From: Branchipolynoe longqiensis | Taxonomy: Eukaryota > Annelida > Polychaeta > Phyllodocida > Polynoidae | NCBI GenBank assembly: GCA_030323885.1 | Contig: CM059197.1 | Location: 34,737,884-34,801,883 of the forward strand | Direction of reading: 5' to 3' | DNA length: 64,000 nt | Shown here: piece after piece, positions 55,110-64,000 of the stretch | Numbering within the stretch: the stretch's first letter is position 1 | Layout: each line of letters opens with the position of its first letter | Translations under genes and position numbers: made by a program | Notes under the pieces: generated by a model | The model's input: the letters and a program-made list of their open reading frames with translations, nothing else | Database searches by the model: none | Told to the model about the DNA's origin: nothing

Positions 55110-55460
55110 ATTGACCAGATGGGATGGCTGAATGAGTTGAGTGTCCGTCTCCTGTTTTGGGAAATCGGGTGATCTGAATCTTCGTAGGTTCGAACTCTGG
55201 TCGAGTCAAAACCAATGACTTAAAAATGTATACATGTTGCTTCCGAGCTAGGTGCTCGAAGTTATTAGGATAGTGCAAGGACTGGTTGGCTCAGTGCTAG
55301 GATAATGTGAGTGAGTGGGAAATCAGGTCATGGTGCTGCCGGCCTGATCTCCCAGTGGGGTAGCTCTATAAAGTCACCATGAGTGTGCACTGTCACAAGT
55401 CAGTACCTGTCCTGATTTGACCATAGATGTTGCTATGACGTAAAACACCAACAAACAAAA
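55110..55460 (+). mobile_element. SINE-A copy
   Basis: Full layout: head CCAGATGGGATGGCTGAATG, box B AGGTTCGAACTCTGG, body and tail TGTTGCTATGACGTAAAACA with CAACAAACAAAACAAAC. There is a short insertion between the two boxes. Confidence 0.85.
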
Positions 55461-55529
55461 CAAACATATCTTAGCTCAGCCTGCCTGTGACCCAGATGAG
55501 GCCATCCTTCGAAGGTGCCATTGATGACT

Positions 55530-55872
55530 AATCTCATAGAACCAGATGTGGTGTTCGAATAGGTAGAGTGCAGGCTTCCCATGTGGAAGATTGGGAGTTC
55601 GAATCCCGGTCATGTCAAACCAATTACTTACTAAATTGATACTTGTCGGGACCCAGCCTGGCGCTCAGCATCACTACAATGGGGCAAGCATTAGTTAGCT
55701 CATTATCAGGATAATGTGACTGAGAGAGAAATCGGGTCATGGTGCCAGTGGCATGGTCTCCCAGTGGGCAGCACTATAAAGTGGCTATGAGTGTGCACTG
55801 TCACAAGTCGGTACCTGTCCTGATATGACCTTAAATGCTGCCAGGGTATAAAACTCAAACTAGCAAACAACA
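55530..55872 (+). mobile_element. SINE-A copy
   Basis: Full layout: head AACCAGATGTGGTGTTCGAA, box B GAGTTCGAATCCCGG, tail GCTGCCAGGGTATAAAACTC plus CAAAC repeats. It lies 70 bp after the previous copy in the same orientation. Confidence 0.85.
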
Positions 55873-55959
55873 AATAATCTCATAGATGTAATAAGGTTCA
55901 CATCTATAGGTAAGTAGGTTAACTCTACAATTATGACTTGTCAATTTTAACTTGTAAAT

Positions 55960-57945
55960 TACAATAACAAAAATGAATGTAACACTGAGTGCCGTCCAGG
56001 GTGGAATCTACATGTAGCAGACATTCACAAAGCTGCAAGAGAAGCCTTCTAATTGTGGAGGGAACAGGGTAAACCCAGGCAGGGTTGTTTTTCTGAAATG
56101 AAAAAGAGGACAAATTCTGGTTTTAAATATGCTTTAAGATACATTAAATACAATGAGCATGCCATGAGGAGAGATACCTTAGCCACTAAGCTGCAGAATA
56201 ACAATGTAATGTAGAAGAGTTCTGGAAAGAGGTCAAATTGATAGACAATAGTAAAACACCACTTCCCACAAACATTGAGGGTGTGGTAGAGTGTGAGAAG
56301 ATGGCAGAGCTCTGGAAAAATAATTATAAAGAGTTATTTAACTGTGTATGCAGTAATGTTGATAGTGTGATGTTTAATGTCAAAATTTGTAATGATATAA
56401 ATGTTGGTGCTAAGGAAATCAGGGATGCCATATTAAGACTTGATAGTAACAAGACTTGTGGTGCTGACAATATTTATGGAGAGCATCTCAAATATGCCAG
56501 CTCAAGAGTTTTTTCCATGTTAGCTATGTGCCTCACAGGCTTTCTCATACATGGAACTCTGCCTGATACTATGATCTCTGTTATTCTTGTACCAGTAATT
56601 AAGGACAACATGGGAAGGATTAACAGTAAGGATAGCTATAGACCTATAGCCCTTGCTAGTATTTTGTTAACAATATTTGAAAATGTACTGCTAGATAGAC
56701 TGGAGTTGTATTTAAAAAGAAATGATAATCAATATGGCTTCAAGCGAAAGCATGGGACAGATATGTGCATTTATGCTCTTAAGGAGATTATACAGAAGTG
56801 TCATAGTTTAAATTTGACTATGTTTTTGTGTTTTTTGTGCACCTCTAAGGGATTTGATAGAGTGAATCATGTCAAACTGTTTGAAAAACTAGTGCAGCGT
56901 GGTACTCCAGGCTATCTCATCAGGATATTAATATTTTGGTATTCGCACCAATCAATGGTAGTCAGGTGGGGTGATGCCATGTCAGAACCCTTCCAAGTCA
57001 GTAATGGTGTACATCAAGGAGGGATATTGTCCCCCTATTTAGTTAATGTTTATATGGATGACTTGTCGAAAAGGTTAAAACAGTGTAAAACTGTATGTAT
57101 TACTTCTAAATCATCTTATGAATGCCGATGACTTAGTAATATTCTCACCATATAGTAATGGACTGCAAATGCTACTTAATATATTCTCTGAATATGGCAT
57201 AGAAGCTGATATCAAATACAATGGTATTAAAAGTAATGATCATGGAAATGATCAGTCGATCAAAATATGACAAGGATTACTGTATTTCCTGATTTTCTGT
57301 TAACTGGTGCACCCCTGTCAATCTCTACTGAAGTCAAGTACTTAGGACACTGTATGACTGATGGCGTTAGAGATGACGGGATATTAATAGACAGTGTTGC
57401 ATGTTATATGCTCAGGGAAATATTCTCATCAGGAAATTTCATATGTGTACAGCTGATGTCAAGGTAAATTTATTTAGAACTTTCTGTACTCCCTTGTATA
57501 CTGCACAGATTTGGTGGAACTATAGAATGTATGTCATTAGAAAACTGAATGTAGAATATAATGACATTATGAGGTTATTACTCGGTCTACCTAGGTATCA
57601 CAGTGCTAGTCAGTTGTTTACCAGTATTCATGTGCCAGCCTTCCAGGCTGTTATCAGGAATCTAATATTCAAATTTATTACTAGACTTGACAAGTCAGAA
57701 AATGTTATAATACAGGGACTTGTAAAAATAGAAGAGAGTGATCTCAGATTTACGTCTGCCATATGGAGGCATTGGTACAAATTACTGTATGTAGACCAAC
57801 ATTTTGATATTGGTTAGTATGGTAGTATTGATACTATTACTTATATCCTATTCACATTACTTTTTATATCTACCTACTATGGACCAAATTATGTAACTAC
57901 TATAATCCTGAGTCTGAAATAAAGAATTGAATTGAATTGAATCTG
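55960..57945 (+). pseudogene. Decayed non-LTR retrotransposon ORF2 (LINE-J)
   Basis: The frame starts in a linker (GWNLHVADIHKAAREAF), with a stop at 56050-56052, and shifts near 56205. The main ORF (56238-57131) holds reverse transcriptase: DSYRPIALASILLTIFE, the template-grip NQYGFKRKHGTDMC, motif A and motif B NGVHQGGILSPYLVN. In motif A the catalytic aspartate is replaced by cysteine (FLCTSKGFD, codon 56838-56840). After another shift the ADD box reads NADDLV. Two more frames (57267-57467, 57401-57817) carry the C-terminal domain. AATAAAGAATTGAATTGAATT ends it. Jockey/CR1-like superfamily; inactive. Confidence 0.85.
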
Positions 57946-58091
57946 CATTGCCTAGCAATGGAAAAAGCCAGTGTGATGTTCTGTGATAGAGAAAAATAAC
58001 ATTGTTTACACACAAATGAAATATACCCGAAAATATCTCATGTGGCCTTTGTCATGTTAGTATACCTTTAAGGTTCTGCATATACAGCTGG

Positions 58092-58425
58092 AATATGGAT
58101 CGCTGTTGGAGTGTTACGGCCTGGCAACATCTAAGGTCATATCAGGACGGGTACTGACTTGTGACAGTGCGCACTCATGGCGACTTTATAGTGCTGCCCC
58201 ACTGGAAGACCAGGCCACCAGCACCATGACCCGATATCCCACTCAGTCACATTATCCTGACACTAAGCAAACCAGTCCTTGCCCCTATCCTAGTAATGCC
58301 GAGCACCAGGCTAGGAAGCTGCAAATATCAATATTATAAGTCATTGGTTTGACTCGACCGGGAACTGAACTCCCGATCTCCCATACGCGAGTCACGCGCT
58401 CTACCGATTCAGCCAGGGTGCCCAA
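58092..58425 (-). mobile_element. SINE-A copy
   Basis: Near full length, with head (GGCTGAATCGGTAGAGCGC) near 58420 and box B GGGAGTTCAGTTCCCGG. The tail end is short (CCAACAGCG). Confidence 0.85.
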
Positions 58426-58599
58426 TAAAGTTCTGCGTATAAATTACAAGAGGGTGCGTGATGTCATGATGCATACATATTGCCTGCTGAACAGTTGAAT
58501 GGCTCAGAGACAATGTGTGCCGTGCTTTTTGTAGAATCACATGACATCCTGCCTCTCCCACTCCTCACAAGTCCCCATGGGCAAAGCATGAGGAATCAT

Positions 58600-58705
58600 G
58601 GTGACTCAACAACAAATGCCAATCAAATACAACAAATACCATTACGTCAATGAGAAAAACCAATGTGCTCTAGATGCGCCGTTAAATACAACAAGCTTTC
58701 CTTTT
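58600..58705 (+). mobile_element. SINE-D tail fragment
   Basis: AACCAATGTGCTCTAGATGC, then CGTTAAATACAACAAGC and TTTCCTTTTG match the 3' end seen at 4089-4138. The rest is lost. A similar short tail fragment (minus) lies at 13378-13412. Confidence 0.65.
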
Positions 58706-59185
58706 GTATTTTCAAATAATGAAGATATGAGACAGACAACCTGAGGTTTGTTTGTGGTAAGCAGTTAATACTAGTACTGCCCGAGACATTTGTACCGAGC
58801 AATACCTGTGAAGAATTACTGGGATTCTTGTCCGCTCCTAGTTACTCTACTTATACTCACTACTATCAGGAGGATCCTGGCAACTGTCTGCCAGTCTCCC
58901 CCCCCCCCCCTCCCCCACTAAATACCAAAACACAACTCATAACTCTGCAGCATGCCGATGTAATATTATATAATCTTATAATCTGTCCGTGTCCATATTG
59001 TAATTGCTCATTCCCTTGTGAACCCAGGCCCCCTTAAACCCTAAGTCAAAACTCAAAATAAGTTTTAAAAAATAGGGTATGCCAGGTCGGAATAGCAATA
59101 CAAAAGATGGATCACTACATGTCTAAGATATATATAACAACAACAAAAAGTCTTTCCTTCTCATTTCTCTTTCCTCTCTTAATTA
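58706..59185. other. Stretch without a recognisable gene
   Basis: C-run near 58900 and A-rich sequence near 59050. Nothing recognised. Confidence 0.4.
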
Positions 59186-59229
59186 GGCCCAGCTGAAACT
59201 TTTCAGCCAACCCTGTACAATAACACATT

Positions 59230-59570
59230 GATAGAGGTTGGTGTCAGCATCCTGCCCGGCGCTGCTAGCATGATCAGATGCTCGGCAACCAATTAAGGAT
59301 CTGTGATCCAACTGAGATACCACACTCGCTTCAGTGCTGCACCGGCGATACCACACGACCTCCAACAACAACAAATAACAACAAAAATGATAATATCATC
59401 CAAGAATGTTGTGGCATCCCACTGGCGACGCCCACACCAGTGACACCATATCAGGATCGGTGATGTGCACACCCGCGGTGTGACCACGCAGGATCTGCAG
59501 CCTGTCCGGCGCCACTATCCCAATCAGATGCTCAGCAACCAATGAAGGATCCATGATCCAACCATGATAT
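59230..59570. repeat. Two direct repeats of about 90 bp
   Basis: AGATGCTCGGCAACCAATTA at about 59278 and AGATGCTCAGCAACCAATGA at about 59527 lie in matching contexts: CTGYCCGGCGC before, and GGATCYRTGATCCAAC after. The unit spacing is about 245 bp. Confidence 0.65.
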
Positions 59571-59924
59571 CATGCGTACCCAGATAAGTGCCTGCACATT
59601 TTTGGATCACCCCAAAACCTCATCCTTGGTTTAAAAAAGAAAATTCCTGCCTGTTGCTCGGAACACATCCATGGCATATACTAACCCACAAGTACTTGAA
59701 AATGGAGGGAAGTGCCGAACACACAGCATTTCACCACACCCTCCATCCTACACTAGAGCATCTTTCTCTCGGATTTCAACTATCACCCACACGGACCCAT
59801 CCCTGCCAGGTGGTACTGTCTGGTGTGATCATGTGAGAAGGCCGAGTAGCTAGCTCGCCTGCGCCTGATGGGTCAGGTTTCCGCTAGGACCTGCCCATGG
59901 CTATTTCCACTCCAGTTTCTTGCA

Positions 59925-60125
59925 AGTAGGAATCAGAGAGGCGCATAATGTAATGAATTAAATCCCCACTCCTTACTTGCTACTGAGGGCTCACTGCAAG
60001 CAGGAATCAGAGGAAAGACTAATTGCCATAATTCACTTCCCCCCCCCCCTATACTTGTACTCCAACAAGCAGGAATCAGAGAGGCGCATAATGTTTAATT
60101 AAATCCTCCCCCCTTACTTGTTCCA
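59925..60125. repeat. Three degenerate tandem units of 65-75 bp
   Basis: GCAAGTAGGAATCAGAGAGG, GCAAGCAGGAATCAGAGG and ACAAGCAGGAATCAGAGAGG start the three units. Each then has ATAATGT or similar, AATTAAATCC and CCTTACTTG. Confidence 0.75.
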
Positions 60126-60129
60126 TTTT

Positions 60130-60770
60130 ATGATTGGGTGAGGAGCCTGAATTCCCGATACTCCCAAATCCGAATGAGGCACTACCAGGGTCCCGAATCA
60201 GCTACCCGTGGACAGTCCGTAAAGTATGGGAAAGGCATGGGATAGGTAACTAGAAACCCTATAATGGCAACCTCCAGCGGTTCCATGCGACTCTTACTCA
60301 ATTTTTGTTGTACTGTTTGCGGTCAATTTCGAGCGGTTACAGTTCCGATTTACACAACTTCCCATTTTGAAATGAATGGAGCGTCCCTGCTCATCCCCAA
60401 TTTTTAGTTCTTAAGCCACCAGGAGTGTACAAAGTACGAGATACTCACTACCCTTAGTAGTAATGCTCGGAATCATAATTCTGGACCATACTTTATACAG
60501 TGTCCCCGCTCCACCACTAGTTTTGGGCCAGAGACGATTAGCACTATATATATTTTTGTAATTCACGCACAGTCCTTGCTATCCCATGTATGGTAGCGCA
60601 GCCAGCTCCAACACTGAGCCCTGTGGCTTATACCATAAAACAGCATCCTTATGGACCAATAACAGGGAGGGAGGGGGTACGTCTTTGGATTCATAGACCA
60701 CAGCCTCCCTGCTCTCCGGTACCATCCCTCACCCCTTGCTTGGTTGTCTGCATCTGTTAGAGCAAGCTTG
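60130..60770. other. Stretch downstream of the envelope-like gene
   Basis: Minus-strand frames continue for a short way (60563-60799), but no domain is recognisable. A 3' LTR for the element might lie here on the minus strand; I could not find ends. Confidence 0.35.
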
Positions 60771-60774
60771 ACAC

Positions 60775-62100
60775 CTACAATAAATATACACAGCACCAAG
60801 CAACAACATTATACCAGCCACCGCCAACAAACAATAACAAAATGTTCAGCATGGACATAACCTTTACCATGGCTTCAAATGACATTAACGTGACATGCGA
60901 CTCAGGCAAACTTTCGAGCTGCACATTCATGACTTGGTGGAGAGCAGGAGGCCATGACACATTCAAGGCTGGGAGGTCCAGCCTTGATGGGACCCGCTGT
61001 ATGTTCACGGTCTCATGTTTCACTGTTAATGTTCATAAAAGCCAACCTCAACCCGCCACCATGCATGCGTCCTGCAGCAATGTTGGGCCGGCGATCCTCT
61101 GGTTGATTTTAGGCTTTCCAGCGCAACAAATTGTTACATCAATGTGAGGCTCATGTGGCAACGATGGCAGACACAGTCTTCCGGATCTTTGTGATCTGCA
61201 GCTTGCAGTCCTCTGACTTGGTTCCCATTCCTAGTGCTGCTTCACAGGCCTGGTAGGTCATCTCCATGGCAGGGTAGCACACATTGGGCAGACTGCCATA
61301 CAAGCTTCCGGATAGAAGCTTGCCTTCCTTCTTGTGCTCACCGCTACCACAGACTTTCCCACCACTGTCCGCAAATGTTCAGTGTCCAGCAGCACTGGTA
61401 GCTACGTCAATTGGTAGGCTGAGTATGTGTCCTGGCTGACCATCTGCAGGCCCAACCGGAAGGGGATAGAAGCATCTGGACACCACACTGCCTCCACCAT
61501 CCACACCACCTCCAGCACAAGTGCCAGCTGCGGCTGCTCCAGGAGTTTCTCAGTGAGCATTCTGCGCTCCATCTGCATCTCCATGCAGTGGTGGAGGGTC
61601 CGTTTGGATACGTAATCATCCACCATGCTCTCCAGTTCTTCCACTGCCAGCCGCACATGCTGCAGCAGCAGCAGATCATTGGAGGTGGCCGTCATGTCTT
61701 CTGCTTCGTCCTGAGCTAAGGCCAGCATTCTCTCTACTACTGAAACATGCTCCGCTAATTGCAGCTGTATATTATGGGTCCGATTCATGATAGAAAGCAT
61801 GTGCTCCTGGTGATGCTTCAGGGCCTGGGTTTGCAGACTGTTTGAGGTAATAGCCTGTTGCACCTTATTTAACTGTGCATGACTCACCATGCCAAACAGC
61901 CAGGACGCCGCTACCCCAACTGCATCAACCAGTCCCCTTTTAGGCTTTTTAGCAACCACCTGCTGAACTTCAACAGGGTCCTGCTCTAACCTAGCCTGGA
62001 GGACACTGAGCTTCATGTTCCAATGATGAATATTATCATTCCACTTGTTCTTTGCCAATTTATCTATATGGTCATGCACTTGTGAGAACCAGTTCTCCAT
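60775..62100 (-). pseudogene. Broken envelope fusion protein-like gene of a retroelement
   Basis: The first frame (61402-62100, 232 residues) has a basic cleavage-like site at residues 51-55 (KKPKR). A hydrophobic glycine-rich stretch follows, GLVDAVGVAASWLFG (56-70), then a coiled-coil-like helical region to about 130. This order is that of the fusion proteins found in errantivirus-type LTR retroelements and baculoviruses. A stop at 61402-61404 and a frame change shortly after break it. Conserved cysteines lie in the next frame (about 61150-61370). Minus-strand frame 60775-61023 has a C-terminal transmembrane-like segment, NILLLFVGGGWYNVV. The N-terminal part and any gag or pol are not visible. 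It cannot make a full product as it stands. Confidence 0.6.
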
Positions 62101-62219
62101 TGGTGGGCGGTGGCCGGTTTGGGTGTGTGATCAATACCAGCAGCTGCCACACAGCTGACACCATCCTCACCTAAACTTGACCTCTTCCCTTAGCGATAAA
62201 AACTCAATTTTGGTCTAAA

Positions 62220-62990
62220 AACACCCCTTAGCTTCCAGAAACGAGCCAAAACATAATCGTTTGAAAAATAATCGTCTTGAATGAGCGAGGTCGCTCATTC
62301 GGTGTCATTGCTGGACACGGCGGACTCAGGGTCGAAGCCCTCTCCCCCCTGCCACTTCTGTGGTGGGGGGTGGGGGGTGGGCGGGTGGGGGGGAGTGATG
62401 CGTGCCACACTCGCTCACCCACCCCACCAGTGGGGGGGGGAAGCCATCTCCCCCCCTCCAGCCTATATAACAACTCCTGCCAACCATCAGGGCAAGGGAC
62501 TATCCTGGTATCTTCCGGACCCACCGAAGCTGGTCAGTCTGCTCCAAACGCCCGCACTGACCACTTCCCACCTCCAATTTTACCCACCCACCCACACCTG
62601 CAGTTGATTGTGCCCACAACAATCAACAAAACCGAAAACCAATCAAGCATTTAAAGTAAAAAATAAAGAATACCATCTAATGAGCAACTGACACCCGCGC
62701 AGTTGACAGATCACAGCTACTTAAATGTCACATTTCTGATAATTTACCCTGTACTGTTATCTCATATGTTTATCATTTACTATTGCTATTCTACTTTAAG
62801 GTAATTGATTACTCGTTTGTTAAATCGTTCACATGACTCATATGCCCTCATCACATCTCATTTCCCCAATATATCGGGGCCTTCGCTCGTTCGCTTCCTG
62901 CCCGATGATACACAGTCAATGTACATGCCGTTGGGTGGGCAGCGCCCGAATAAAAGCCTTGATTAACCCACTCATGCCTCTGAGTCAGCT
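62220..62990 (+). other. Possible LTR-like segment
   Basis: A palindromic ATGAGCGAGGTCGCTCAT start at about 62280, a G-rich block, a TATA-like GCCTATATAACAACTCC at about 62460, and GAATAAAAGCCTTG at about 62950 occur in the order of an LTR on the plus strand. That is opposite to the envelope-like gene. No second copy or duplication is visible. Confidence 0.25.
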
Positions 62991-62999
62991 GTGTCCGTG

Positions 63000-63200
63000 A
63001 GCAATGAATTGTTGATGGAAACACCACACAATGTCAGTATAATGTATATAAGCACAAAAATGTTGTGACAAATAATCAATTGCTGCTGGAAACACCACAC
63101 AATGTCAGTATAATGCATATAAGCACAAAATAGTGTGACAAATAATCAATTGCTGCTGGAAACACCACACAATGTCCGTGTAATGCATATAAGCACAGTC
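63000..63200. repeat. Three tandem units of about 66 bp
   Basis: AATTGCTGCTGGAAACACC, ACACAATGTCAGTATAATGC and ATATAAGCACAAAA recur three times with few changes, at about 63005-63070, 63071-63135 and 63136-63200. Confidence 0.85.
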
Positions 63201-63408
63201 TCAATTTTTGTGGTCAAACTAACAATCTATATACACACGATAATCATGAATATATATATAAATATAGAAGTACCACAAACTAACTCCTTCTCCTCCTGGT
63301 GCACCCAAAGAACAGCTCCATGCATGCAATGCAGGTGTTTTTTGCTATGTGCTGTTCATCCAAGTCCGACACAGGCATGGTGAGTCTGGTCTTCTCGCGG
63401 GTGTGCGA

Positions 63409-63945
63409 TCACAACACGCATGTGGGAGGATCGCCACAGCTGACTGGTGGTGGGCGTTTGACTGCACCGGTCACTGTCCTGCAGTAGTCCGCCTCCCGTG
63501 TCGAGACCATGCATTCATGGTCCAGTGCACCAGGGGACACACCCCTCCCCAGCATCGTGTCAGGCGGCATCAGCATCACCATCCACCACGCATTGCTGGG
63601 CGCTGCATCGGTGTCTGGTGTGTGGGTAATGATGACCTCCTCAATTGGCCCTCCGGCATGCTTGCACCTGCGTGCCAGGTTGACAGTCACAATGGGCCCG
63701 GCCCCGTCATGCCTCATCACCTGTTCGGGGCCCTGAGGAACAAAAGACAGGCAAAACACACAAGTACCGCTAGCTGCCCCCCTGCCCATCATTCCCCCAT
63801 TACTTTGCCCAATTATCCCCTCACTTCCTCTGCCACCTTTACTACCCCGCATACTGTTAGTGTCACCATCCCTACACATTCCATCATTACCCTGGCCACC
63901 TTGGCCTGCACCCCGCATACCGTTAGTGTCACCATCCCTACCCAT
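63409..63945 (-). CDS. Unrecognised open reading frame at the window edge
   Basis: The frame is 178 residues, the longest non-repeat minus-strand frame near the end. The N-terminal third is a coding minisatellite (two GRDGDTNxMRG units and glycine-rich spacers). The rest has dispersed cysteines (TCVFCLSF, ARRCKHAGG, DHECM, YCRTV, SCGDPPTC) and no transmembrane segment. I recognise no family. It could be an exon, part of the surface portion of the envelope-like element downstream, or chance. The start is uncertain because the frame may continue past the window. Confidence 0.3.
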   Translation of the reverse strand: MGRDGDTNGMRGAGQGGQGNDGMCRDGDTNSMRGSKGGRGSEGIIGQSNGGMMGRGAASGTCVFCLSFVPQGPEQVMRHDGAGPIVTVNLARRCKHAGGPIEEVIITHTPDTDAAPSNAWWMVMLMPPDTMLGRGVSPGALDHECMVSTREADYCRTVTGAVKRPPPVSCGDPPTCVL

Positions 63946-63965
63946 GCCATCATTACCTCTGACAC
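63835..63965. repeat. Two tandem units of about 66 bp within the frame
   Basis: CCCGCATACYGTTAGTGTCA and CCATCCCTACMCATKCCATC recur 66 bp apart. The unit length is a multiple of three, so the reading frame is kept. Confidence 0.75.
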
Positions 63966-64000
63966 TTCTACCAGCCTCCCTCTGGTCAATAATGTCATCA

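Noticed and set aside
62277..62654. Plus-strand frames of 125 and 108 residues rich in proline and glycine
   Set aside because: They overlap in two frames across a G-run and C-run segment and look like chance frames in skewed sequence.

Overview
The window looks like eukaryotic, animal genomic DNA, most likely from a mollusc or another lophotrochozoan. The evidence is pol III-type SINEs with tRNA-like heads, several non-LTR retrotransposon 3' ends, many short non-autonomous DNA transposons, long satellites, and no dense coding. One SINE family here (SINE-D) resembles repeats I associate with molluscan genomes. No intact host gene can be supported, and nearly all long open frames lie inside repeats. 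The species call is inference and no database was searched.

Layout. From 1 to 5.8 kb: SINE-A, a TTAA-flanked MITE, a chimeric SINE, a TA-flanked MITE, and a SINE-D copy split by a solo LTR. From 5.8 to 8.8 kb: a LINE 3' end, then a 55-bp minisatellite split by a second kind of LTR, then SINE-C. From 9 to 16.9 kb: foldback elements, tandem repeats, a clean solo LTR with 4-bp duplications, and a LINE end. From 17 to 24.6 kb: SINEs, MITEs and a short hairpin element. From 24.9 to 28.3 kb: a nest of elements, including three foldback MITEs built from reiterated short words. From 29 to 40.3 kb: more SINEs, a GTGACAG-rich array, a CR1-like LINE end, AT palindromes and three further word-built elements. 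From 40.4 to 42.0 kb: a 19-bp satellite with a 133-bp higher-order period. From 42.0 to 44.6 kb: a GC-rich, CpG-rich, mostly non-repetitive stretch with phased GAGCAGCTC motifs, the best candidate for host regulatory DNA. From 44.6 to 58.4 kb: SINEs, LINEs and LTRs, including two decayed LINE open reading frames. From 59 to 64 kb: short repeats, a broken envelope-fusion-protein-like gene on the minus strand, and an unrecognised minus-strand frame at the window edge.

The most interesting signal is a set of foldback MITEs. Seven share an end related to CCCTGTCACACTAC, and the five fully resolved ones of the CCCTGTCACACTAC type plus a short hairpin relative are flanked by 3-bp TTA or TAA duplications. 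Between those ends the interiors are written almost wholly in one short word and its reverse complement, and the word differs between elements: ACGT, CATACGC, CCGGAC or CGTTGGCG. Two more elements, with other ends, follow the same architecture. Nested insertions allow several empty sites to be rebuilt by eye, which fixes the boundaries well.

The retroelements and SINEs work as autonomous and dependent partners. LINE-R1 and LINE-R2 3' ends carry trinucleotide tails and target duplications. SINE heads are combined with different tails, which points to template switching.
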